Below are positions 17,310 through 24,207 of a stretch of DNA of 34,360 bases, one piece after another. This DNA is from Flavobacteriales bacterium UBA1937. Lineage in GTDB: Bacteria > Bacteroidota > Bacteroidia > Flavobacteriales > Weeksellaceae. Location of the stretch: positions 1 through 34,360 of the forward strand of contig DDFD01000105.1 in the NCBI GenBank assembly GCA_002337005.1, in the 5' to 3' direction. The position numbers and the translations under genes are program-made. The notes under the pieces were generated by a model. The model was not told where the DNA came from. It did not search any database and saw only the letters and a list, made by a program, of their open reading frames with translations. Each line of letters begins with the position of its first letter. Within the stretch, counting starts at the first letter, position 1.

Positions 17310-17690
17310 ATGGCAGAAGAAAAAGTAAGATACAGTGATGCGGAACTGAAGGAGTTCAAGGCATTAATACAAGCTAAAATAGAGAAAGCCGAGAAAGATT
17401 TATCAATGATTAATGAGAGTTTTATCAACAACCAAAATAACGGAACAGACGATACTTCTCCTACATTTAAGGCTTTTGAAGAAGGTGCAGAAACACTAAG
17501 TAAAGAGCAAAATGCTATTTTAGCAGGCAGACAAGAAAAATTCATCAGAGACCTAAAGCATGCGTTAATGAGAATTGAAAATAAAACATACGGAGTGTGC
17601 AGAGTGACCGGAAAATTAATCCCAAAAGAAAGATTGAAGGCTGTACCGCATGCTACGCTAAGCATAGAAGCGAAAAACATGCAGAGATAA
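17310..17690 (+). CDS. TraR/DksA-family regulator with incomplete zinc finger
   Basis: 126 residues. The N-terminal half (about 8-90) is a charged coiled-coil hairpin with an acidic tip region (NGTDDTSPTF at 44-53), as in DksA proteins that enter the RNA polymerase secondary channel. The C-terminal globular part YGVCRVTGKLIPKERLKAVP aligns with the DksA zinc finger, but only Cys97 of the four ligands remains: the others are Thr100, Ser118 and Ala121. Zinc-independent DksA variants are known, so function in stringent-type transcription control is plausible. It follows ileS and is closed by a strong hairpin terminator. Confidence 0.9.
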   Translation: MAEEKVRYSDAELKEFKALIQAKIEKAEKDLSMINESFINNQNNGTDDTSPTFKAFEEGAETLSKEQNAILAGRQEKFIRDLKHALMRIENKTYGVCRVTGKLIPKERLKAVPHATLSIEAKNMQR

Positions 17691-17713
17691 TTTTATCAAT
17701 TTTTAACAATACT

Positions 17714-17755
17714 AAAGGTTTATACAGTGTAAAAAATATCACTTTATAAACCTTT
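17714..17755 (+). terminator. Terminator after ileS-dksA
   Basis: AAAGGTTTATA (17714-17724) pairs with TATAAACCTTT (17745-17755). Inside it, AGTG pairs with CACT after one mismatch. A T-rich run (TTTTATTTAT) follows. It lies 24 bp after the dksA-like stop and just before the next promoter. Confidence 0.85.
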
Positions 17756-17761
17756 TATTTA

Positions 17762-17769
17762 TACTTTTG
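17762..17769 (+). promoter_or_regulatory. -7 box of the DUF6576-lspA unit
   Basis: TACTTTTG fits TAnnTTTG, 10 bp ahead of the ATG at 17779, giving a very short leader. It starts the unit running through lspA. Confidence 0.5.
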
Positions 17770-17778
17770 CACCGCAAT

Positions 17779-18021
17779 ATGATTACTATTCTTATTTGGT
17801 TAATAATTTTAGGACTGATTTTGTTTCTTTTCAGAAATACAATCAAAGAAAATTTTTTTACTGATAAAACTAAAAATTATACCATTGATGATAGATATAA
17901 CGCAGCAAAGAGAGAAAGAGAAAAAGAAATAGACCATCTTCTAAGTAAAATGGGCAAAAACGGAATCGAAGATTTAAGCGAAAAAGACCGCAAAAGATTA
18001 GATGAACTTTCTCAGAAATAA
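17779..18021 (+). CDS. Small single-pass membrane protein, DUF6576-like
   Basis: 80 residues from the ATG at 17779; a TTG four codons upstream overlaps the promoter box and is unlikely. Residues 1-20 form one transmembrane helix (MITILIWLIILGLILFLF), followed by a basic then charged cytoplasmic tail: DRYNAAKREREKEIDHLLSKMG and NGIEDLSEKDRKRLDELSQK. The motif of a small helix followed by G-x-x-x-L-S-x-x-(D/E)-R-x-x-L is the one seen at the end of flavobacterial rhomboid proteases and called DUF6576. Function unknown. It lies 19 bp ahead of lspA on the same strand and is probably cotranscribed. Confidence 0.75.
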   Translation: MITILIWLIILGLILFLFRNTIKENFFTDKTKNYTIDDRYNAAKREREKEIDHLLSKMGKNGIEDLSEKDRKRLDELSQK

Positions 18022-18040
18022 TTAATTTAAAATTTTTGTT

Positions 18041-18664
18041 TTGAAAAAAATAGCATTGATTACATTTTTGGTTTTATTGTTAGACCAAGCTTCTAAAATC
18101 TATATAAAAACTCACTTTAGCATTAATGAAAGTATTAATGTTTTTGGATTAGATTGGTGGAAAATCACCTTTGTAGAAAATCCTGGAATGGCGTACGGAA
18201 TTCAGTTTGGTGGGCTTCTAGGAAAATATTTATTGGTAATACTAAGGGTTTTCTTGATTGGAGGAATGATTTACCTTTTTAAAAAATGGCTGAAAGAAGG
18301 AGCTTCTAATTATCTCATCATCCCAATGTCTATTATTTTTGCAGGTGCTATAGGAAACCTGATTGATGGAATGTTCTACGGAATGATTTTCGATAGCGGT
18401 TCTTTTTATGACGCATCTACCAAAACTTGGATTGGTTACAGTGGCGTTTCTAAATTGGTTCCTTTAGGGCAAGGTTACTCTCATTTTATGAAGGGTTGCG
18501 TAGTAGATATGTTTCATTTTCCTATGTTTTCTTTTGATGCACTAGGAAGACATTTTGAATTTTTTAGTTATATTTTTAATGTGGCAGATTCTGCCATTAC
18601 TATAGGAGCTGCATTATTGCTTATTTTTAGAAAAAAAGCATTTCCTAATGGTTTAGAAATTTAA
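18041..18664 (+). CDS. lspA: Lipoprotein signal peptidase II
   Basis: Inner-membrane aspartyl protease that cleaves the signal peptide of prolipoproteins. 207 residues with four hydrophobic segments. Signatures: LLLDQASKIYI near the N-terminus, VENPGMAYGIQFGG, VVDMFHFPMF with catalytic Asp156, and FNVADSAITIGA with catalytic Asp183. The start is a TTG at 18041 (TTG AAA AAA ATA); no in-frame ATG lies before the conserved region. An insertion of about 40 residues between GNLIDG and VVDMFHF is typical of Bacteroidota LspA. It ends 3 bp before the SanA-like gene. The window contains at least one substrate, the Wza-type lipoprotein. Confidence 0.95.
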   Translation: MKKIALITFLVLLLDQASKIYIKTHFSINESINVFGLDWWKITFVENPGMAYGIQFGGLLGKYLLVILRVFLIGGMIYLFKKWLKEGASNYLIIPMSIIFAGAIGNLIDGMFYGMIFDSGSFYDASTKTWIGYSGVSKLVPLGQGYSHFMKGCVVDMFHFPMFSFDALGRHFEFFSYIFNVADSAITIGAALLLIFRKKAFPNGLEI

Positions 18665-18667
18665 AAA

Positions 18668-19309
18668 ATGAAAATTCTAAGAAAAATAATCATTTATGGT
18701 CTGATTTTCTTCGGGATTTCAGTCCTTTTTATTTTGTGGGCAAATCATAAAATAGAATCTGAAACCCAAGATTTTGTGCTTGATGAAGTTCAAAAAACAC
18801 CCAACAAAAAAGTAGGTTTGCTACTAGGAACGGGCAAATTCTTAAGCAACGGAAATAAAAATGCCTACTTTTTCTACAGAATAGATGCCACCGAAAAACT
18901 CTACAAAGCGGGAAAAATAAAAAACGTTCTCATCAGCGGAGACAATTCACAAAAGAATTACAACGAACCAGAAGACATGATGAATGAACTCGTTAAAAGA
19001 GGAATTCCTAAAGAACATATTTATCTAGATTTTGCAGGTTTTAGAACTTTGGACTCCGTGGTAAGAGCCAAAGAAATTTTCGGGCAAGATTCTTTCATCA
19101 TTATTTCACAAAAATTTCACAACGAAAGAGCAGTTTATCTCGCTAGAAAAAACGGAATTGAAGCCTATGGTTTTAATGCAAAAGATGTGAATAAATATTT
19201 TGGTTTCAAAACTAAAGTCAGAGAATATTTAGCCAGAGCAAAAGTTTTTGTAGATTTTCTTTTGGAGGTAGAACCAAAATTTGGTGGTGAGAAAATTTTA
19301 ATTCCTTAA
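18668..19309 (+). CDS. SanA/YdcF (DUF218/ElyC) family membrane-anchored protein
   Basis: 213 residues. One N-terminal transmembrane helix (about 8-24) anchors a DUF218 domain: KVGLLLGTGKFLSNG, FFYRIDATEKLYKAGKIKNVLISGDN, EPEDMMNELVKRGIPKEHIYLDFAG, RTLDSVVRAKEIFG, FIIISQKFHNERAVYLARKNGI. This order is typical of SanA, linked in enterobacteria to envelope barrier function (vancomycin sensitivity). The precise reaction is unknown. It starts 3 bp after lspA, consistent with an envelope-related operon. Start ATG at 18668 is well supported by the anchor. Confidence 0.88.
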   Translation: MKILRKIIIYGLIFFGISVLFILWANHKIESETQDFVLDEVQKTPNKKVGLLLGTGKFLSNGNKNAYFFYRIDATEKLYKAGKIKNVLISGDNSQKNYNEPEDMMNELVKRGIPKEHIYLDFAGFRTLDSVVRAKEIFGQDSFIIISQKFHNERAVYLARKNGIEAYGFNAKDVNKYFGFKTKVREYLARAKVFVDFLLEVEPKFGGEKILIP

Positions 19310-19319
19310 TATAAAAATA

Positions 19320-20027
19320 ATGTATAATCTTTTTTATGGTAAAATATACCCTGAAATCAAAATAATTACTGGGATTAAAAATATTGAAGGACTTGAACTT
19401 TCAAAAAAAATTAGTAAAACATACCCTATTAAATTAATAGATATTCAAGATATTGAAAAATTATCTTCGGAATTACTTGATGAAGAAAGTGATTATGGCA
19501 TTATTTTGATTGATAACAATAATATTATTAAAAAAACTTACTTTCTTAATATTGTTGAACTTAAAAATTTTGAAAAAAACTCCGTAAATACTAAGGTATA
19601 TCTATATGGAGCTTCTAAAGGGATGCTAAAAGCATGGAAAAACTATTATTCAAAAGGTGTAAAAGAATATAACCTTTGGAAAAATCTAAAACCTTCAGAA
19701 AGGCAAGGCTGGTTAGAATTAGCAATAAGCTGTCAGAATATAGATTATGAAAACCCTAAGAATACTATAAAAATTAGTGGGCATAATATAAATTGTTATG
19801 ATGATTTTTATTGTACTCTAGGTGAAGCACTAAACGGACCAGGTGGTTATTTTGGTCGTAATCTTGACTCACTTATAGACTGTATTTGTTCGCACGAGTT
19901 TGGAACCAAGAATTTAAAAAAAATTATTTGGGAAAATTCCAAAACCTGTAGATGGAAATTAAAAAATAATTTTAATCATATTTTAAATGTTTTCCAAGAT
20001 TATAAAATTGATGTAGAATTACTTTAA
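19320..20027 (+). CDS. Barstar-family (RNase-inhibitor-like) protein with N-terminal extension
   Basis: 235 residues. The C-terminal part (about 148-235) is a barstar-like domain: IKISGHNINCYDDFY, then DFYCTLGEALNGPGGYFGRN (162-181), then LDSLIDCIC. In barstar this helix and loop block the active site of a secreted ribonuclease. The N-terminal 140 residues are not recognised; they contain alternating beta/alpha segments (YGIILIDNNNIIKKTYFLNI) and KGVKEYNLWKNLKPSERQGW. No barnase/colicin-type nuclease gene is adjacent, so it may be an orphan immunity protein. It lies 10 bp after the SanA-like gene, is AT-rich, and is closed by a perfect palindromic terminator. Confidence 0.8.
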   Translation: MYNLFYGKIYPEIKIITGIKNIEGLELSKKISKTYPIKLIDIQDIEKLSSELLDEESDYGIILIDNNNIIKKTYFLNIVELKNFEKNSVNTKVYLYGASKGMLKAWKNYYSKGVKEYNLWKNLKPSERQGWLELAISCQNIDYENPKNTIKISGHNINCYDDFYCTLGEALNGPGGYFGRNLDSLIDCICSHEFGTKNLKKIIWENSKTCRWKLKNNFNHILNVFQDYKIDVELL

Positions 20028-20069
20028 TAAATTCTTAGATTAAAAAAATATATTTTAATTAGAATATTA

Positions 20070-20099
20070 AACTTCAAGAAATTTCTTGAAGTTTTTTCT
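20070..20099 (+). terminator. Terminator after the barstar-family gene
   Basis: A perfect 24-bp palindrome from AACTTCAAGAAA to TTTCTTGAAGTT (20070-20093) is followed by TTTTCTTTT. It ends the lspA-side transcription unit just before the trpS promoter. Confidence 0.85.
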
Positions 20100-20105
20100 T
20101 TTCCG

Positions 20106-20113
20106 TATTTTTG
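20106..20113 (+). promoter_or_regulatory. -7 box of trpS
   Basis: TATTTTTG fits TAnnTTTG and lies 13 bp after the terminator, about 49 bp ahead of the trpS ATG. A TTG start at 20111 would overlap this box and is rejected. Confidence 0.55.
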
Positions 20114-20122
20114 CTCCACTTT

Positions 20123-20157
20123 ACAATCAATTATCAATCATCATTTATCAATCATAG
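20123..20157. repeat. Degenerate heptamer array in the trpS leader
   Basis: Five 7-bp units: ACAATCA, ATTATCA, ATCATCA, TTTATCA, ATCATAG. The word TTATCAATCAT occurs twice (20131-20141, 20145-20155). The array occupies most of the leader and ends 4 bp before the trpS ATG. Confidence 0.8.
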
Positions 20158-20161
20158 AAAA

Positions 20162-21130
20162 ATGTCAAGAATCCTCACCGGAATACAAGCTACAGGAACT
20201 CCACATTTAGGAAATCTATTGGGAGCCATTATTCCTGCCATAGAATTATCTAAAAAATCTGAAAACGAATCATTTTTATTTATTGCCAATATGCATTCTT
20301 TAACCCAAATTAAAAATGCAGAAGAGCTGAAACAAAACACTTACGAAATTGCTGCAGCGTGGTTAGCTTGTGGTTTAGACACCGAAAAAACCTTTTTTTA
20401 CAGACAAAGCGATATTCCTGAAGTTTGTGAACTTTCTTGGTATTTGTCTTGTTTTTTTCCATTTTCTAGATTGCAATTGGCACATTCTTTCAAAGATAAG
20501 GCAGATCGATTAGAAGATGTAAATGCTGGGCTTTTTACTTATCCAATGTTGATGGCGGCTGATATACTGTTGTATGATGCAGAAATAGTTCCTGTTGGGA
20601 AAGATCAATTGCAACATTTGGAAATGGCGAGAGATGTAGGTGCAAGATTTAATAATCAAATGGGAGAAGTTTTTGTGCTTCCACAAGCTGAATTACAAGA
20701 AAACACCAAATATGTTCCTGGAACTGATGGACAAAAAATGAGTAAATCTAGAGGAAATATCATCAATATATTCCTTCCTGAAAAACAGCTGAAGAAGCAA
20801 ATCATGGGAATTGAGACCGATTCTACTCCATTGGAAGAACCGAAAAATCCTGATACCGACAAAATTTTTGCAATATATTCTTTATTGGCAAATGAAACTC
20901 AAATTGCAGAGATGCGTGCTAAATATTTGGGTGGAAATTACGGTTATGGCCATGCGAAAACCGAATTATTAAATTTAATTCTAGAAAATTTCAAAACAGA
21001 AAGAGAAAAATTCAATTATTATATGAACAATCTTTCTGAACTAGATGCCAAATTACAAGAAGGTGCAGAAAAAACCAGAAAAATAGCTGCTGAAACTTTG
21101 AAAAGAGTGAGATTGAGTCTTGGAATGTAA
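20162..21130 (+). CDS. trpS: Tryptophanyl-tRNA synthetase
   Basis: Class I synthetase charging tRNA-Trp; cytoplasmic. 322 residues from the ATG at 20162 (MSRILTGIQATGTPHLGN). The HIGH-type motif is PHLGN (14-18), and KMSKS is exact at 192-196 in GQKMSKSRGN. Family landmarks MLMAADILLYDAEIVPVGKDQ and HLEMARDVGARFN are present, as is the GYGHAKTELL segment near the C-terminus. It is a single-gene unit bounded upstream by a terminator and its own promoter; the permease gene follows after 32 bp. Confidence 0.97.
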   Translation: MSRILTGIQATGTPHLGNLLGAIIPAIELSKKSENESFLFIANMHSLTQIKNAEELKQNTYEIAAAWLACGLDTEKTFFYRQSDIPEVCELSWYLSCFFPFSRLQLAHSFKDKADRLEDVNAGLFTYPMLMAADILLYDAEIVPVGKDQLQHLEMARDVGARFNNQMGEVFVLPQAELQENTKYVPGTDGQKMSKSRGNIINIFLPEKQLKKQIMGIETDSTPLEEPKNPDTDKIFAIYSLLANETQIAEMRAKYLGGNYGYGHAKTELLNLILENFKTEREKFNYYMNNLSELDAKLQEGAEKTRKIAAETLKRVRLSLGM

Positions 21131-21162
21131 TTTGTATATTTACGCCAAAACAAACACAAATA

Positions 21163-22899
21163 ATGTCACACAAAAAACTAAATGAATGGAATGCTACTGC
21201 TATCTGCGGTAACGACATTACCTCATCTGTATTATACGTTTCTGCTCTTACGATTGGCGTAGCTGGTCAATACGCGTGGATTGCACTTTTGATGGTCGCC
21301 GGAACGCTCTTTTTATTTAGAAAAATCTACGGAGAAGTAGTAGGTGCGCTTCCTCTAAACGGTGGCGCATACAATGTACTGCTTAATTCTTCCTCCAAAA
21401 GTAATGCAGCACTAGCAGCTACGCTTACCATCTTGTCTTACATGGCAACAGCCGTAATTTCCGCAAGTGAAGGAATGCATTATTTACATCACATATTCCC
21501 GAGTTTTAATGTAATTTGGGCTACCTTTTTCTTATTGCTTTTCTTTTTGGGAATTACCATTTTAGGAATCTCAGAAAGTGCCATTGTTGCATTGGTTATT
21601 TTTGTTTTTCATATGATTTCAATGCTCGTATTGGTTGTATTTTCGGGATATTTTATCATCAATAATGGTTTTGACATCCTTATCCAAAACTGGAAAATGC
21701 CATTACAATCTGGTGGAATTTTTAAAGCTTTAATTTTAGGCTTCAGTGCTGCCATGCTCGGCATTTCTGGGTTTGAAAGTTCTGCAAATTTTGTGGAAGA
21801 ACAAGAAAGAGGTGTATTCCCAAAGACGCTAAAAAACATGTGGATTGCCGTTTCTGTCCTTAATCCTTTGATGGCAATTTTAGCCATTTCGATTATGCCA
21901 CTTTCGGAAGTAAATGAATATAAAAATTCTTTTCTTTCTCATATGGCAGAACTTACAGGTGGTAAATATTTGGCTACACTCATTTCCATTAATGCAGTTA
22001 CTGTTCTCAGCGGTGCGGTTCTTACCTCTTTTGTTGGAGTAAATGGTTTAATTAAAAGAATGACTTTAGATAGAATTCTTCCGAATTACTTCTTAAAGGA
22101 GAACAAAAAAGGAAGTACTTATAGAATTTTGGCTTTGTTTTTCTTACTATGCATTTCGGTTTTATTTGTAACCAACGGAGAAATAGGACCTTTGGCTGGT
22201 GTATATGCTTTATCATTTTTAACAGTTATGGCGTTTTTTGCCATTGGCAATATTTTATTAAAACTAAGAAGAACCCAATTACCAAGACCCGAAATCGCTA
22301 GTCCGTTTTCTGTTTTAATTGCCTTAATTGCCGTAGTTATTGCCATTTATGGAACTGTAATTTCTAACCCGAAATACTTGGTAACCTTTCTCACGTACTT
22401 TGTACCATCTATATTAATCATTTCTGCAATGCTGGCAAGAAAAGACATTATGGTTTTCATAGCTAAATTACTTAGGTCTGTACAAGGTAAATATAGAAAA
22501 CATACCGTTCTAAGCGAAAGATCACTTTACAATTCCATCAAAGAATTAACCAAGCAACAATTTGTTTTCTTTTCTAAAGGTGATGATATTGCATCTCTAA
22601 ACAAGGTAATGATGTACCTACACGAAAATGAAACCACCAACAAAATAAAAATAGTTTCTGTACTAAAAGAATATCAAAACCCTACAGAACAATTTTTGGC
22701 AGATTTTGATGCGCTAGACAGAGCATATCCCGAAGTAGATATGGAATATATCATAGAACAAGGTGAATTCACCCCTGAAAAAGTAGATGAACTCAGCAAA
22801 AAATGGCACATTCCTAAAAACTTTATGTTTATCTCTTCGCCTGGTGATAGATTTAGCCACAGAGTTGAAGATTTAGGAGGCGTAAGATTAATTCTATAA
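21163..22899 (+). CDS. APC-superfamily amino-acid permease with soluble C-terminal extension
   Basis: 578 residues. About twelve transmembrane helices occupy residues 1-440: the substrate-site helix LTIGVAGQYAWIALL, GEVVGALPLNGGAYNVLL, and GISGFESSANFVEEQERGVFP (typical APC helix 6 and following loop, FESSANFVEEQ). The last 130 or so residues are hydrophilic (FFSKGDDIASLNKVMMYLHE, VEDLGGVRLIL) and look like a regulatory cytoplasmic domain of unknown type. The transported amino acid or polyamine is not readable. A possible -7 box (TATATTTA) lies about 21 bp upstream of the ATG. It ends at a strong bidirectional terminator. Confidence 0.88.
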   Translation: MSHKKLNEWNATAICGNDITSSVLYVSALTIGVAGQYAWIALLMVAGTLFLFRKIYGEVVGALPLNGGAYNVLLNSSSKSNAALAATLTILSYMATAVISASEGMHYLHHIFPSFNVIWATFFLLLFFLGITILGISESAIVALVIFVFHMISMLVLVVFSGYFIINNGFDILIQNWKMPLQSGGIFKALILGFSAAMLGISGFESSANFVEEQERGVFPKTLKNMWIAVSVLNPLMAILAISIMPLSEVNEYKNSFLSHMAELTGGKYLATLISINAVTVLSGAVLTSFVGVNGLIKRMTLDRILPNYFLKENKKGSTYRILALFFLLCISVLFVTNGEIGPLAGVYALSFLTVMAFFAIGNILLKLRRTQLPRPEIASPFSVLIALIAVVIAIYGTVISNPKYLVTFLTYFVPSILIISAMLARKDIMVFIAKLLRSVQGKYRKHTVLSERSLYNSIKELTKQQFVFFSKGDDIASLNKVMMYLHENETTNKIKIVSVLKEYQNPTEQFLADFDALDRAYPEVDMEYIIEQGEFTPEKVDELSKKWHIPKNFMFISSPGDRFSHRVEDLGGVRLIL

Positions 22900-22904
22900 A
22901 AAAC

Positions 22905-22940
22905 AAATCCCTTTCAAAAAATTTGAAAGGGATTTTTGTT
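22905..22940. terminator. Bidirectional terminator between the permease and GLPGLI genes
   Basis: AAATCCCTTTCAAA (22905-22918) pairs with TTTGAAAGGGATTT (22922-22935) over a 3-nt loop. A T-run follows on both strands. It closes the convergent permease (plus) and GLPGLI (minus) genes. Confidence 0.9.
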
Positions 22941-23739
22941 ATTTTAGTTCTATTGGATTGTTATCTTTTTTGATTTTATCTCGGTAGCTTTTTTCTTGTT
23001 CAGCTGAAATACCCATACCAAGATTTTTAGCCTTTAGAATCAAATTTTCTTTAGTTGATTGTTCCAAAATTAAAAACTCTTTTCTTTTAATCTCTTTAGC
23101 ATTCGAAATCATATTTTCAGGCAAAAAAACATCTTCATTTTTTGAACCAACTTTATAACTTACTAAATTAAAAGAAAGTGTCCCTGTAGAATTTTCGAGT
23201 TGAACAACCATTCCAGGCAAATTAGAAAACTTATATGGACCTGTAATGATTGGTACATCTGTAGTATACCAAGCTATCCATTTTCTGCCTCTATAAAAAG
23301 TCTCTGCTTTATGACAATTCAAATCACCAATCTTTACAACTTCGGTTTTTAAAATCCAAATAGGTAATTCTTCTTCTGTGTAGAAATAAAATTGTTTTTC
23401 AAATTTTTGATATATCTTAAATTTATTTTCAGAAAAATATTTTAATAAATAAAACTTAAAATCAGATAAAGGATAACCTGTTAAATCAAAAGAATTTGAT
23501 TTCTTTTGTTCAAAATTTTTGATTAAACTTTGAGACAAAGAATCTCTTTTGATATTTTTTTCACTAACAAATAGTGAAAATTTATCTAAAACTCTTAATT
23601 GGAAATACTCAATTTTCTTGCTCTGTGTGTTTAATGAATCTTTAATATAAGAATACTCATAAACTAAACTTGCTTTTTCTTGGGAAAAAACAAATAAAGA
23701 TCCAATAAATAAAAATATGCCAACAATTTTTTTCGCCAT
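22939..23739 (-). CDS. GLPGLI-family secreted protein
   Basis: 266 residues from the ATG at 23739, starting with a signal peptide (MAKKIVGIFLFIGSLFVFSQ). The family signature is seen in WIAWYTTDVPIITGPYKFSN followed by LPGMVVQLE, a variant of the GPxKFxGLPGLI motif that names the family. CHKAETFYRGRKW precedes it. The family is abundant in Bacteroidota; function is unknown and it is proposed to act in the periplasm or at the surface. An upstream in-frame ATG (23763) would overlap the preceding gene by 16 bp, while the chosen start leaves an 8-bp gap. The two genes look like one transcription unit. Confidence 0.85.
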   Translation of the reverse strand: MAKKIVGIFLFIGSLFVFSQEKASLVYEYSYIKDSLNTQSKKIEYFQLRVLDKFSLFVSEKNIKRDSLSQSLIKNFEQKKSNSFDLTGYPLSDFKFYLLKYFSENKFKIYQKFEKQFYFYTEEELPIWILKTEVVKIGDLNCHKAETFYRGRKWIAWYTTDVPIITGPYKFSNLPGMVVQLENSTGTLSFNLVSYKVGSKNEDVFLPENMISNAKEIKRKEFLILEQSTKENLILKAKNLGMGISAEQEKSYRDKIKKDNNPIELK

Positions 23740-23747
23740 TTTCAACT

Positions 23748-24014
23748 CTAATTTCCTCCACAAAAAATAGCTTCACCCGCATCCATAAGTTCTTGTAATC
23801 TATCTGATGTTTTACCATCTCCACAATACCAAAGAGGCGCTCCACAAGAAGTAGTAATTGTTATACAATTGTCACCAGGGTCAAGATTTTTACTTGATTT
23901 AACCTCTTTCTTAGGCTTTTCGTCTGCTTTTTTTTCTGATTCTTTGCCTATTAAATCCTTAGCACTCACTAAACCAACAACTCCTAAAGCTGCTACAAAT
24001 AATAATTTTTTCAT
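23748..24014 (-). CDS. Small secreted four-cysteine protein
   Basis: 88 residues. Signal peptide MKKLLFVAALGVVGLVSA is followed by a Lys/Glu-rich spacer (residues 19-43) and a compact C-terminal part with Cys50, Cys57, Cys64 and Cys85 in TSCGAPLWYCGDGK and IFCGGN. I do not recognise a named family, but the layout (signal, charged spacer, CxxxxxxC plus C-terminal CGGN) resembles small proteins common in Chryseobacterium. Two disulfides are plausible in the periplasm or outside. It directly precedes a GLPGLI gene, suggesting joint expression. Function unknown. Confidence 0.75.
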   Translation of the reverse strand: MKKLLFVAALGVVGLVSAKDLIGKESEKKADEKPKKEVKSSKNLDPGDNCITITTSCGAPLWYCGDGKTSDRLQELMDAGEAIFCGGN

Positions 24015-24043
24015 AATAATTAATTTAATTGTTTAATGAGAAC

Positions 24044-24067
24044 TAAATTAAAATTAAAATTAAAATT
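24044..24067. repeat. AAAATT hexamer tandem repeat in the leader of the four-cysteine gene
   Basis: TAAATT followed by three exact AAAATT units, 30-53 bp upstream of the start codon at 24014 (minus strand). The intergenic gap 24015-24207 is otherwise AT-rich with no further gene seen; the candidate hairpin at 24156-24173 is the only other structure. Confidence 0.75.
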
Positions 24068-24155
24068 ATACAACTAATTATCTTATTATTTTTGATTAAG
24101 CTAAAATTTTTATATATTCAAAATAAATTTTATTCTTTTGAAAAAAAATAAAATT

Positions 24156-24173
24156 CACCTTTTCACATTGGTG
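24156..24173 (-). terminator. Weak terminator candidate after the yjjG-like gene
   Basis: CACC (24156-24159) pairs with GGTG (24170-24173), followed on the minus strand by a T-rich run (AATTTTATTTTTTTTC). The stem is only 4-5 bp, so support is limited. Confidence 0.35.
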
Positions 24174-24207
24174 TTTTCCTATGGAATTTTTAAAAACAAC
24201 TTGTTAT

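Noticed and set aside
17288..17680. 130-codon open frame antisense to the dksA-like gene
   Set aside because: It lies wholly opposite a well-supported coding gene, its translation has no domain or signal features, and it has no promoter box or spacing of its own.
19320..20027. Toxin-antitoxin pair with the adjacent SanA-like or trpS gene
   Set aside because: Neither neighbour is a nuclease or toxin; a terminator and promoter separate it from trpS.
20111..20161. N-terminal extension of TrpRS from a TTG
   Set aside because: The TTG is part of the -7 box and the extension translates the heptamer repeat; MSRILTGIQATGTPHLGN is the family start.
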